Shown here: one piece after another, positions 1 to 6,520 of the stretch
Numbering within the stretch: position 1 is the stretch's first letter
Layout: the number at the start of each line of letters is the position of its first letter
Assembly: GCA_903902325.1 (NCBI GenBank)
Contig: CAIUUO010000023.1
Span: 1-39,613, forward strand
Source: an uncultured Bacteroidia bacterium
Lineage (GTDB): Bacteria; Bacteroidota; Bacteroidia; Bacteroidales; Prolixibacteraceae
DNA: 39,613 nucleotides
Reading direction: 5' to 3'
Notes under the pieces: generated by a model
What the model saw: the letters and a program-made list of their open reading frames with translations, nothing else
What the model was told of the DNA's origin: nothing
The model's database searches: none
Position numbers and translations under genes: made by a program

Positions 1-197
1 AAAATACCACACTGACAGAACTGAACCAATTTCCTACAGTTTCAAAAAATCAGTTCATAGTTGCGATGGATTAAAACACAAAATTTAACCTGTTGATAAA
101 AAACAATTCAATATCAGATAAATTCAACGGCTAATTGTGTAACTTTGCCCCATAATTCATAGATTGCTTGCAAAAGCGCACTTAACTGAAATTCACG
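1..197. other. Left-edge intergenic region
   Basis: No gene is visible in the first 197 bases. The sequence is AT-rich and the reading frames are short. The only element I can support is the TAACTTTG box at 140-147, listed separately. A gene ending left of the window cannot be excluded, but no coding continuation is seen. Confidence 0.5.
140..147 (+). promoter_or_regulatory. Bacteroidota-type -7 promoter box upstream of DUF4290-murA
   Basis: TAACTTTG matches the Bacteroidota -7 consensus TAnnTTTG and lies 50 nt before the ATG of the DUF4290 gene. No convincing TTG -33 element sits 17-20 nt upstream, so this is a one-box call. It would serve DUF4290 and, by the 15-nt gap that follows that gene, murA. 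Confidence 0.45.
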
Positions 198-812
198 ATG
201 TTCAAAGATTATAACACACAGCGGACCAAGATGAAGCTTCCTGAGTACGGAAGGGCACTCCACAAAATGGTCGAACATGTTCTCACCATCGAAGACCGCG
301 ACGAGCGCAACCTGGCGGTAAAATCAATTATCGATATCATGGGTATGATGTACCCTTATTTGCGAGACATCAATGATTTCAAGCACAAACTCTGGGACCA
401 TATCGCCATCATGTCGGATTTCAAGCTTGACATCGATTATCCGTATGATCCACCGGTACCTGAGACATTTACCGAAAAACCAAAGCACATTCCCTATACC
501 CAGTCAGACATTAAGTTTCGCCATTATGGCAAAATCATGGAACAACTGATTGAAAATGTGGCCAAGATGGAGGAAGAAAATCCGGCCAAAGGGCAGAACA
601 CGGAACAACTGGCCAACCAGATGAAGAAGTCTTACCTGACCTGGAACAAGGACATGGTGGAAGATGAGAAAATTATGGATGACCTGAAACTGATCTCCCG
701 AGGCCGCCTGAAATTAAGGGAAGACATTCATCTTCAGGAGGTAACGGATATCATCAAGATCCAGAAGAAAAAATCGAAAGTCACTACCGGCTCCAACCGG
801 AAACACAAGTAG
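198..812 (+). CDS. DUF4290 domain-containing protein
   Basis: The 204-residue protein matches my memory of the DUF4290 family, a Bacteroidota-specific group of unknown function usually encoded directly before murA. It is cytoplasmic in appearance, with no signal peptide or membrane segment. Residues 1-90 hold the recognisable core (LPEYGRALHKMVEHVLTI near residue 14, then a DINDFKHKLWDHI stretch). The region from about 110 is rich in charged helices, and the C-terminus is a basic KKKSKVTTGSNRKHK tail that could contact RNA or membrane. The murA start follows after 15 nt, so the two are very probably co-transcribed, which hints at a link with cell-wall synthesis. The function is unknown. The family call is confident, any role is inference. 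Confidence 0.85.
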   Translation: MFKDYNTQRTKMKLPEYGRALHKMVEHVLTIEDRDERNLAVKSIIDIMGMMYPYLRDINDFKHKLWDHIAIMSDFKLDIDYPYDPPVPETFTEKPKHIPYTQSDIKFRHYGKIMEQLIENVAKMEEENPAKGQNTEQLANQMKKSYLTWNKDMVEDEKIMDDLKLISRGRLKLREDIHLQEVTDIIKIQKKKSKVTTGSNRKHK

Positions 813-827
813 GTCCATTGTAAGGCT

Positions 828-2132
828 ATGGCACGATTCGTCATCGAGGGAGGAATATCCCTTTCCGGAGAGTTAACCCCCCAGGGTGCCAAGAATGAAG
901 CACTGCAGGTAATCTGTGCGACATTGCTTACTCCGCAGACCGTAATAATTTCAAATATCCCTGAGATCAGCGATGTTCTCAAGTTGATTGATATCCTTAA
1001 ATATCTTGGGGTTGTTGTCGTTCGGCTTTCAAAAGGCACCTGGTCGTTTTGCGCGGAGAATGTCAATGTAGACTTGCTTTACACACCCCTATTTTTTCAG
1101 CAAGCCTCCGCACTGCGGGGTTCCATCATGATCATCGGGCCGATGCTGGCGCGGTTTGGCAAAGGTACCATACCTCAACCAGGCGGGGATAAAATCGGAA
1201 GGCGCAGACTGGATACCCATTTCCGCGGATTCGAATCACTCGGAGCACAATTTATTTTTGATCCCGAACATTCGCTTTACAGGGTCGAGGCAAAAGAATT
1301 AACAGGCACCTACATTTTACTGGATGAGGCTTCCGTAACCGGGACAGCCAATCTCATCATGGCAGCCGTGATGGCAGAAGGGACAACGACCATTTACAAT
1401 GCTGCTTGTGAACCCTATGTCCAGCAGCTTTGCCGGATGCTTGTCAGTATGGGTTCTGAAATCGACGGGATAGGCTCCAATCTTCTGCACATTCACGGTG
1501 TCAGATCCCTGCGGGGGTGCAAACACCGCCTGCTCCCCGATATGATAGAGGTAGGCAGTTTCATCGGTCTGGCCGCAATGACATCCTCTGATCTGTTAAT
1601 CAAAAACGTTGCTTACGATGAGCTTGGAATCATTCCCGATTCTTTCAGGAAAATGGGCGTCAACCTCACCAGAACGGGAGATGATATCCACATTCCCGCT
1701 CAGGATCATTATGAAATTGAGTCGTTCATCGATGGCTCCATCATGACGATCGCGGATGCCCCATGGCCGGGACTAACACCCGACCTGCTCAGCATTTTCC
1801 TGGTCATCGCTACCCAGGCGAGAGGCAGTGTACTGATCCATCAAAAGATGTTCGAGAGCAGGTTATTCTTCGTTGACAGATTGATCGACATGGGATCCAA
1901 AATCATCCTTTGCGATCCGCACAGAGCCACAGTGATTGGTCTCGACCACTCCCATCCGCTGCGTGGAACCCGAATGACCTCTCCTGATATACGCGCCGGG
2001 GTTGCACTGCTGATCGCGGCACTCTCTGCAAGCGGTACATCCATCATTGACAATATCGAGCAGATCGACAGAGGTTATGAAAAAATAGATGAAAGATTAA
2101 ACGCCATCGGTGCAAGAATCAAAAGGGTATAA
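828..2132 (+). CDS. murA: UDP-N-acetylglucosamine 1-carboxyvinyltransferase (MurA)
   Basis: MurA transfers enolpyruvate from PEP to UDP-GlcNAc, the first committed step of peptidoglycan synthesis in the cytoplasm. The 434-residue length is normal (E. coli 419). The substrate-binding Lys-Asn pair is seen in GAKNEAL (residues 20-26), the catalytic Asp in the TPDLLSIF segment, and the Arg of the last lid region in DIRAGVALL. The catalytic loop reads PGGDKIGRRRLDTH. The residue equivalent to E. coli Cys115 is therefore Asp121 (codon 1188-1190), not cysteine. That substitution is known to make MurA insensitive to fosfomycin in Mycobacterium, Chlamydia and Borrelia. The ATG was chosen because it starts 15 nt after the DUF4290 stop and gives the canonical N-terminus. 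Confidence 0.97.
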   Translation: MARFVIEGGISLSGELTPQGAKNEALQVICATLLTPQTVIISNIPEISDVLKLIDILKYLGVVVVRLSKGTWSFCAENVNVDLLYTPLFFQQASALRGSIMIIGPMLARFGKGTIPQPGGDKIGRRRLDTHFRGFESLGAQFIFDPEHSLYRVEAKELTGTYILLDEASVTGTANLIMAAVMAEGTTTIYNAACEPYVQQLCRMLVSMGSEIDGIGSNLLHIHGVRSLRGCKHRLLPDMIEVGSFIGLAAMTSSDLLIKNVAYDELGIIPDSFRKMGVNLTRTGDDIHIPAQDHYEIESFIDGSIMTIADAPWPGLTPDLLSIFLVIATQARGSVLIHQKMFESRLFFVDRLIDMGSKIILCDPHRATVIGLDHSHPLRGTRMTSPDIRAGVALLIAALSASGTSIIDNIEQIDRGYEKIDERLNAIGARIKRV

Positions 2133-2161
2133 TCAGATAAGCTGTCATTTTACAGTTTTTT

Positions 2162-2187
2162 TGTGTCAAAATGTCCGAAACGACACA
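2162..2187 (+). promoter_or_regulatory. Small inverted repeat with a TGTCAAAATGTC motif before grpE
   Basis: TGTGTC (2162-2167) and GACACA (2182-2187) form 6-bp arms around a 14-nt loop, 52 nt upstream of the grpE ATG. The left half contains TGTCAAAATGTC. A nearly identical string (TGACAAAATGTC on the minus strand) lies upstream of the GroES-like gene at 39009-39020. It may be an operator for chaperone genes. This is inference from two occurrences. Confidence 0.3.
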
Positions 2188-2238
2188 GATGGCAAGCTAT
2201 TTGAAGGGTTAATTTAAGATTTGAATAATTGTAACACA

Positions 2239-2844
2239 ATGATAAAGAAAAATACTGATCACAAGAACAATATCAACGATATTAAAAATCATAAGAACCT
2301 GCATACCAACACTGTTAATCAAAGCAACATGGCATCAGATCAGGAAATTATTGATGCCTTGCCGGAAGCAGAATGCAGGGAGACTGAACTGGAAAGCGAA
2401 ATAGTAGAACTTACAGCCGGACTGGCTGCAGCCAATGATAAATACCTTCGCCTATCGGCGGAATTCGATAATTTTCGCAAACGTACGTTGAAAGAGAAAA
2501 TGGATCTGATGAAAAATGCTTCAGAATCCATCATGGTGAATTTTCTTCCCGTCATTGACGATGTCGAGCGGGCCATGCAAGCAATAGCAACGTCACACAA
2601 CCTTGAAACAACAAAGGAAGGCATCAACTTGATATACAACAAATTCAAAGATTTCACCAAACAGAATGGTGTCGTAGAGATGGAAGCGAAAGGCCTTGTT
2701 CTGAATACCGACCAACATGAGGCAATAACGAAGATCCCTGCCCCGACCGAAGAATTAAAAGGAAAAATAGTTGAGGTAGTCCAAAAAGGTTACCTCCTGA
2801 ATGACAAGGTAATTCGTTTTGCCAAGGTAGTGATAGGCGAATAA
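2239..2844 (+). CDS. grpE: Nucleotide exchange factor GrpE
   Basis: GrpE releases ADP from DnaK and so drives the DnaK-DnaJ-GrpE folding cycle in the cytoplasm. From the ATG at 2239 the protein has 201 residues, normal for the family. The N-terminal 35 residues are polar, Asn/His-rich and probably disordered. A long coiled-coil helix follows ([20 protein letters not shown]), then the typical [13 protein letters not shown] motif and a C-terminal beta domain with the family's terminal pattern ([18 protein letters not shown]). An in-frame TTG at 2221 would add six residues. I prefer the ATG because neither start has a Shine-Dalgarno and TTG is rarer. dnaJ follows after 29 nt, so this is a grpE-dnaJ operon. 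No hrcA or dnaK is present in the window. Confidence 0.95.
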   Translation: MIKKNTDHKNNINDIKNHKNLHTNTVNQSNMASDQEIIDALPEAECRETELESEIVELTAGLAAANDKYLRLSAEFDNFRKRTLKEKMDLMKNASESIMVNFLPVIDDVERAMQAIATSHNLETTKEGINLIYNKFKDFTKQNGVVEMEAKGLVLNTDQHEAITKIPAPTEELKGKIVEVVQKGYLLNDKVIRFAKVVIGE

Positions 2845-2873
2845 TTGTTACACTTCGAAAAGAAAAAGAAAAA

Positions 2874-4004
2874 ATGTCAAAAAGAGATTATTACGAAGTG
2901 CTTGGAGTTTCTAAAAGTGCTGCTGCTGAAGAGATCAAAAAGGCCTATCGCAAGAAAGCCATGCAATATCATCCGGATAAGAATCCTGGGGACAAAGCGT
3001 CCGAAGAAAAATTCAAGGAAGCCGCAGAAGCTTACGAAATACTCAGTAGTCCAGAGAAAAAACAAAGATATGATGAGTACGGCCATGCTGGAATGGGCAA
3101 TCAGGGCGGTTTCAGTGGTCAGCACATGACAATGGAAGATATTTTTTCATCTTTTGGAGACATTTTTAGCGGAAGAGGATTCGGAGGAAGCAGTTCATAC
3201 GGACAACATGTAAATCGTGGTTCAAACCTGAGAATCAAGGTGACCCTGAACCTCAGCGAAGTGGCTAATGGATGTGAGAAAAAATTAAAAGTCAAGAAAT
3301 ATGTTTCCTGCAATGAATGTCACGGCAGCGGGGCAAAAGGCAGCAGCGGGCATACGACTTGTACAACCTGCAGGGGTTCCGGCCAGGTAACAAGGATCAG
3401 CAACTCCATCTTCGGACAGATTCAGCAATCCTCCACATGTCCTACTTGCAGCGGCGAAGGCAAGATCATCAACCAGAAATGCGATAAATGCTACGGTGAA
3501 GGCCTTGTTCAAGGTGAAGAAGTGGTTACGATCAAAATCCCGGCAGGAGTCGGTGAAGGCATGCAACTTTCCGTTGGTGGCAAAGGAAATGCCGCCCGTC
3601 GTGGAGGTATTCCGGGCGATTTGCTGGTCCTTATTGCTGAAGAGGATCACCCCGAGTTGATCCGCGACGAAAATGATTTGATTTACAACCTATTCCTGTC
3701 ATTTCCTGATTTGGCATTGGGATTGACGGCCGAAATCCCAACCATCGATGGCAGAGTCAAGGTCAAGATAGAAGCCGGTACCCAGCCGGAGAAAATCTTA
3801 CGGCTGCGAGGAAAAGGAATTCCAGATGTAAACGGTTATGGGAAAGGTGATCTACTGGTTAAAATCCATGCCTGGGTACCTCAGAAACTCACCTCCGATG
3901 AAAAGAAGCAACTGGAAAAACTGCAGCAACTTCCGAATTTCCATGTTCCGGAAGAAACCAGGGAAAGAAATTTCTTCGAACGAGTCAAAGGAATGTTTGA
4001 GTAA
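2874..4004 (+). CDS. dnaJ: Chaperone protein DnaJ
   Basis: DnaJ is the Hsp40 co-chaperone that delivers clients to DnaK and stimulates its ATPase. At 376 residues it is a complete type I DnaJ. The J-domain covers residues 1-70 with the essential HPD at 33-35. A Gly/Phe-rich linker lies at about 75-115. The zinc-binding region starts at Cys146 with four CxxCxGxG-type repeats ([32 protein letters not shown]). The C-terminal substrate-binding domains include GDLLVLI and GDLLVKI. It lies 29 nt downstream of grpE and is probably expressed with it. All diagnostic residues are present and nothing is unusual. Confidence 0.98.
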   Translation: MSKRDYYEVLGVSKSAAAEEIKKAYRKKAMQYHPDKNPGDKASEEKFKEAAEAYEILSSPEKKQRYDEYGHAGMGNQGGFSGQHMTMEDIFSSFGDIFSGRGFGGSSSYGQHVNRGSNLRIKVTLNLSEVANGCEKKLKVKKYVSCNECHGSGAKGSSGHTTCTTCRGSGQVTRISNSIFGQIQQSSTCPTCSGEGKIINQKCDKCYGEGLVQGEEVVTIKIPAGVGEGMQLSVGGKGNAARRGGIPGDLLVLIAEEDHPELIRDENDLIYNLFLSFPDLALGLTAEIPTIDGRVKVKIEAGTQPEKILRLRGKGIPDVNGYGKGDLLVKIHAWVPQKLTSDEKKQLEKLQQLPNFHVPEETRERNFFERVKGMFE

Positions 4005-4321
4005 GTAGTCATCTCTCAAAATTTATTATTTTTTCAGATAAATATTTGACGGTTTATTCATTCGAATAATTAATTGTTATATTCGTAAATTCGTATTTTA
4101 ATAAAATAGGAATCCCTGACTTAATAAGAAAACAGTTAAACTATTATTTTTCAATACAATGAAATTTTGCCCCATAAGATGCTATGTTTTATGGGGCTTG
4201 CTATTTTAGTGAATAATAGAGAATGAAAATCAACTCATAACTTATAATCTTAATCAAGTAAAACCTTATCAGCAACCAGGAAACCAATAAATAGAATACA
4301 TTATCCTCAAAATTAAAAAAA
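4005..4321. other. AT-rich intergenic region after dnaJ
   Basis: The 317 bases between dnaJ and the secreted-protein gene are strongly AT-rich and hold no credible reading frame. The one structured element is the hairpin at 4169-4197, listed separately. I see no -7 box of the TAnnTTTG type for the downstream gene. Confidence 0.5.
4169..4197 (+). terminator. GC-armed hairpin, possible terminator
   Basis: GCCCCATAA (4169-4177) pairs perfectly with TTATGGGGC (4189-4197) around an 11-nt loop, followed by TTGCTATTTTAG, a weak T-rich stretch. It lies 165 nt after the dnaJ stop, far for a dnaJ terminator, so it could instead end a read-through transcript or be an RNA element. The string TTTGCCCCATAA also occurs at 144-155. 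Confidence 0.4.
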
Positions 4322-5044
4322 ATGAAAAATTACGTTCGAATTTTGTTTGCATCCATGTTGATCATGGCTCTTTGCCATTCCAATGTTAACGCCCAGGGAA
4401 TCAAAGGTCTCCTGAACAAAACAAAGAGTGCTTTAACGCCCAAAGCAAAGGGATCTTCAGAGGACAGGGAACCATCCGCAGGTCCTGCAAAACCTGTTGC
4501 TCCCGAGGTGAAGAATTCTGTTTCCGAGTTAAGATCCTACACGGGTTTAACCAAAGAGGCTTTCATGGCCAAAATGAAAAGCTTGGGATTCGTTGCAGGT
4601 CAGGATCCTGTGGCAGGGGAAGGTTTTAAATCAAAATCAGGGTACTTTTTGGCCGTGGAGTACGGCACGCGTGGTAAAGGTCTATATGTTCGATCGGTAG
4701 CTAAAAACATTACAAATAAAAGTCCCAATCTTGCCACGGTAAAAATCACCTATTTGGATTTTGGTAAGCAATGTGTTGCCTTGAAGGCTAAATACAATGG
4801 TGGTTGGATAAAAGCGCTTGAAAGAAAGGGTACCAATAAGACTTATAAGGCTTCTGATGACCGGGCTTCGAAATTTGTACCTGCATTCGAAGCCATGATC
4901 AACACCAAAGAGGAAGGCGGCGCAGCAGACCAATATTCCGAAAAAGACTATGATTACTTCGTTAACTATATGTATGCCAAAGTCATAGGCTCTACCATAA
5001 CCATCAAGGTAACCGACCTTACCATCGAAAGCCAGTTTGGTTAA
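4322..5044 (+). CDS. Secreted protein of unknown function
   Basis: I do not recognise this 240-residue protein. It starts with a clear signal peptide (about residues 1-24: a basic MKNYVR, a hydrophobic ILFASMLIMAL core, cleavage likely after NVNA), so it is exported to the periplasm or beyond. Residues 25-60 are a low-complexity Lys/Pro/Ala/Ser linker. The folded part begins near residue 65 (VSELRSYTGLTKEAFMAKMKSLGF), a helix-rich start that resembles short repeat modules in other secreted Bacteroidota proteins. It continues with alternating hydrophobic beta-like segments to TITIKVTDLTIES. There are no cysteines in the mature part. It stands alone between dnaJ and the copper island with over 300 nt on each side, so context says little. 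Confidence 0.75.
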   Translation: MKNYVRILFASMLIMALCHSNVNAQGIKGLLNKTKSALTPKAKGSSEDREPSAGPAKPVAPEVKNSVSELRSYTGLTKEAFMAKMKSLGFVAGQDPVAGEGFKSKSGYFLAVEYGTRGKGLYVRSVAKNITNKSPNLATVKITYLDFGKQCVALKAKYNGGWIKALERKGTNKTYKASDDRASKFVPAFEAMINTKEEGGAADQYSEKDYDYFVNYMYAKVIGSTITIKVTDLTIESQFG

Positions 5045-5097
5045 TCAAAAATTCCAGGGTACTTGTTGAAAAGGATAAAGGATAAAGGACCCTTCGA

Positions 5098-5116
5098 CCC
5101 TTCGACAGGCTCAGGG
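5098..5116 (+). repeat. 19-bp dispersed element, copy 1
   Basis: CCCTTCGACAGGCTCAGGG is repeated identically at 25372-25390, 20 kb away, also between genes. The ends are inverted (CCCT/AGGG). It is directly preceded by a partial copy (ACCCTTCGA). The element type resembles a short dispersed intergenic repeat seen in many bacteria. Its function is unknown. Confidence 0.75.
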
Positions 5117-5177
5117 GAGTCCATGCTCAGGGCAAGTAAAGTTAGGAACGCTATATTCAGTATTTACTGTAATCGTC

Positions 5178-5237
5178 AACTTGTAACCTGAAACATGTAA
5201 CTTTTAACTCTTATTCCGTAACCTGAAACCTGTAACC
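5178..5237 (+). repeat. Degenerate GTAACCTGAAAC repeats
   Basis: Related segments TTGTAACCTGAAACATGTAAC and CCGTAACCTGAAACCTGTAAC follow one another about 37 nt apart (given here as overlapping short motifs GTAACCTGAAAC and TGTAAC). They form another low-complexity intergenic family distinct from the octamer runs elsewhere in the window. Confidence 0.5.
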
Positions 5238-5259
5238 ACAACATCCAACAAAAACTTAT

Positions 5260-5288
5260 GTCGGGGCATCCTTTATGGGCGCCCCGAC
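5260..5288 (+). other. GC-rich hairpin upstream of the HYC_CC_PP gene
   Basis: GTCGGGGC (5260-5267) pairs perfectly with GCCCCGAC (5281-5288) around 13 nt. It is followed by TTTCTGAG, which is not a proper T tract, so it is only a weak terminator candidate. It sits 86 nt before the first gene of the copper island and may be an RNA or DNA regulatory structure. Confidence 0.4.
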
Positions 5289-5374
5289 TTTCTGAGCCAT
5301 CAATAATTTTGTAATCATTATTATTTTCACTTTATTTGCAACAATTGGACGGTGATAATCGTTTAAATAATCAG

Positions 5375-5791
5375 ATGAAGAGAGCTTTTTCCATATTGTT
5401 TGCTTTACTGGTCCTGTTTTCCGGGATGCATCTCTCCGTTGCCACGCATACCTGTGGCGGCGAACTGGCAGCAGTAAAGTATTCAATTACGGGAGAAAAG
5501 GCCACCTGTGGCATGGAAGAGGATCAGAATCCTGCTCCGCTGAACGGTGCAATTAAATCGGATTGCTGCAAAAACAATGTAGCCTCCTGTTCAGCCGACA
5601 ACAATTATTATCCTTCCTTCACGGAATTTAAGGCATTTACAGGTGATCATGCTCCCGTGTTGGCGATCTTGCCTGGCTTCTTCATTTCCACGCCCAACTT
5701 GTCAAAGACCTACTACTCCATGGTAGGTCCGCCAGTTTCAAAAAATTACACCTCAGTAGACCAGAGTTTTATCTGCGTTTTCATTATTTGA
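5375..5791 (+). CDS. HYC_CC_PP family small secreted protein
   Basis: The 138-residue protein belongs, as I recognise it, to a Bacteroidota family named for HYC, CC and PP motifs. Here the first motif reads HTCGGEL just after the signal peptide, the second is DCCKN in the middle, and the third is VGPPV near the C-terminus. The signal peptide is MKRAFSILFALLVLFSGMHLSVA. Five or more cysteines in the mature part and the position at the head of a copper-efflux cluster suggest a periplasmic or membrane-attached metal-related role. The biochemical function is not established. I chose the ATG at 5375 because it gives a standard signal peptide. An upstream ATG at 5336 would add 13 polar residues in front of it. 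Family moderately sure, role inferred. Confidence 0.75.
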   Translation: MKRAFSILFALLVLFSGMHLSVATHTCGGELAAVKYSITGEKATCGMEEDQNPAPLNGAIKSDCCKNNVASCSADNNYYPSFTEFKAFTGDHAPVLAILPGFFISTPNLSKTYYSMVGPPVSKNYTSVDQSFICVFII

Positions 5792-5888
5792 TTTTTGAAA
5801 ATATATCAGCAGGCAGCTTATTTTGTGAGTTACCGCATATTGTATTGTCATTTAAAATCAAAATCAAATAAAAAATATTCAAGATGAA

Positions 5889-5944
5889 ATAGCCATGCGG
5901 AAAATATCCACGCCAATCGAATCAGTGAATTGGTGCATGGCTAT
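5889..5944 (+). other. Long hairpin between HYC_CC_PP and HMA genes
   Basis: ATAGCCATGC (5889-5898) pairs perfectly with GCATGGCTAT (5935-5944). Inside it CCAAT (5913-5917) pairs with ATTGG (5929-5933). The structure ends 30 nt before the HMA protein start. No T tract follows, so it looks more like a leader RNA structure or operator than a terminator. Confidence 0.45.
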
Positions 5945-5974
5945 TCCATGTGGCAATTAAAAAAAATATATAAC

Positions 5975-6322
5975 ATGAAAACTGTAAAGATTATGTTGAT
6001 AGCCATCATGGCCATGGTTGTATTCACCAATTCCAATGCTCAAACAGGAACGAAAGCAACTGCTACCAAAACTGAGACAATCAAGGTATCAGGCAATTGC
6101 GGCATGTGCAAGGACCGCATTGAAAAAGCGGCCAAAGTGGACGGAGTTTCCAAAGCGGACTGGAACAAGGATACCAAAATCCTCACCCTTGCCTACGACC
6201 CCTCAAAAGTGAAAAGCGATGATGTTCAAAAGAAAATTGCTGCGGTAGGTCATGATACTGAAAAATTCAAGGCAGATACCAAAACCTACAACGGATTGCC
6301 CGGTTGCTGCAAGTACAGATAA
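5975..6322 (+). CDS. Secreted heavy-metal-associated (HMA) domain protein
   Basis: This 115-residue protein carries a signal peptide (MKTVKIMLIAIMAMVVFTNSNA) followed by one HMA domain of the Atx1/CopZ type. The metal-binding CxxC is Cys42-Gly-Met-Cys45 in SGNCGMCKDRIE. A further CC pair lies at 111-112 in the C-terminal LPGCCKYR. HMA domains bind Cu(I), or sometimes Zn/Hg, through the CxxC. The export signal puts this one in the periplasm, where it could hand copper to the pump encoded next. Its segment GHDTEKFKAD...LPGCC is almost identical to the C-terminus of the CusB-type adaptor at 11835-13415, so the two domains are duplicates. I chose the ATG at 5975 because it gives a clean signal peptide. 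The ATG at 5930 would add 15 residues. Confidence 0.88.
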   Translation: MKTVKIMLIAIMAMVVFTNSNAQTGTKATATKTETIKVSGNCGMCKDRIEKAAKVDGVSKADWNKDTKILTLAYDPSKVKSDDVQKKIAAVGHDTEKFKADTKTYNGLPGCCKYR

Positions 6323-6518
6323 TATGCTAATATGCTGATATGCTAATGTGCTAATTGGACTGTGCGGGAAGTTACTATTTCTTGCCAACGGTCATGGGAA
6401 CATGTATCAATGAAAATTGATGCAATCTTATGAGAGACCCAATAGACATTAGCATATTACCTCATTATGTCATTAGCACATTAGCACATTAGCACATTAG
6501 CACATTAGCACATTAGCC
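6322..6518. repeat. TTAGCACA octamer runs in inverted arrangement
   Basis: A left run of four ATATGCTA-type octamers (6322-6356) begins in the last base of the HMA stop codon. The right run, in the opposite orientation, starts near 6446 and ends in six exact or near-exact CATTAGCA units (6471-6518), only 2 nt before the cusA ATG. The two runs can fold on each other into a long hairpin. About 90 nt of unrelated sequence lie between them. Confidence 0.9.
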
Positions 6519-6520
6519 TT

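Larger units (their letters stand above)
5045..5374. other. Repeat-rich intergenic region before the copper island
   Basis: This 330-nt stretch has no gene. It contains a GGATAAA heptamer run (5071-5088), a copy of the 19-bp CCCTTCGACAGGCTCAGGG element (5098-5116), degenerate GTAACCTGAAAC-type repeats (about 5178-5237) and a GC-rich hairpin at 5260-5288. Confidence 0.6.

Noticed and set aside
2133-2238. CIRCE element for grpE-dnaJ
   Set aside because: The TTAGCACTC-N9-GAGTGCTAA pattern is absent.
2845-3129. 94-codon frame overlapping dnaJ
   Set aside because: It is a shadow of dnaJ in another frame; dnaJ has all family motifs.
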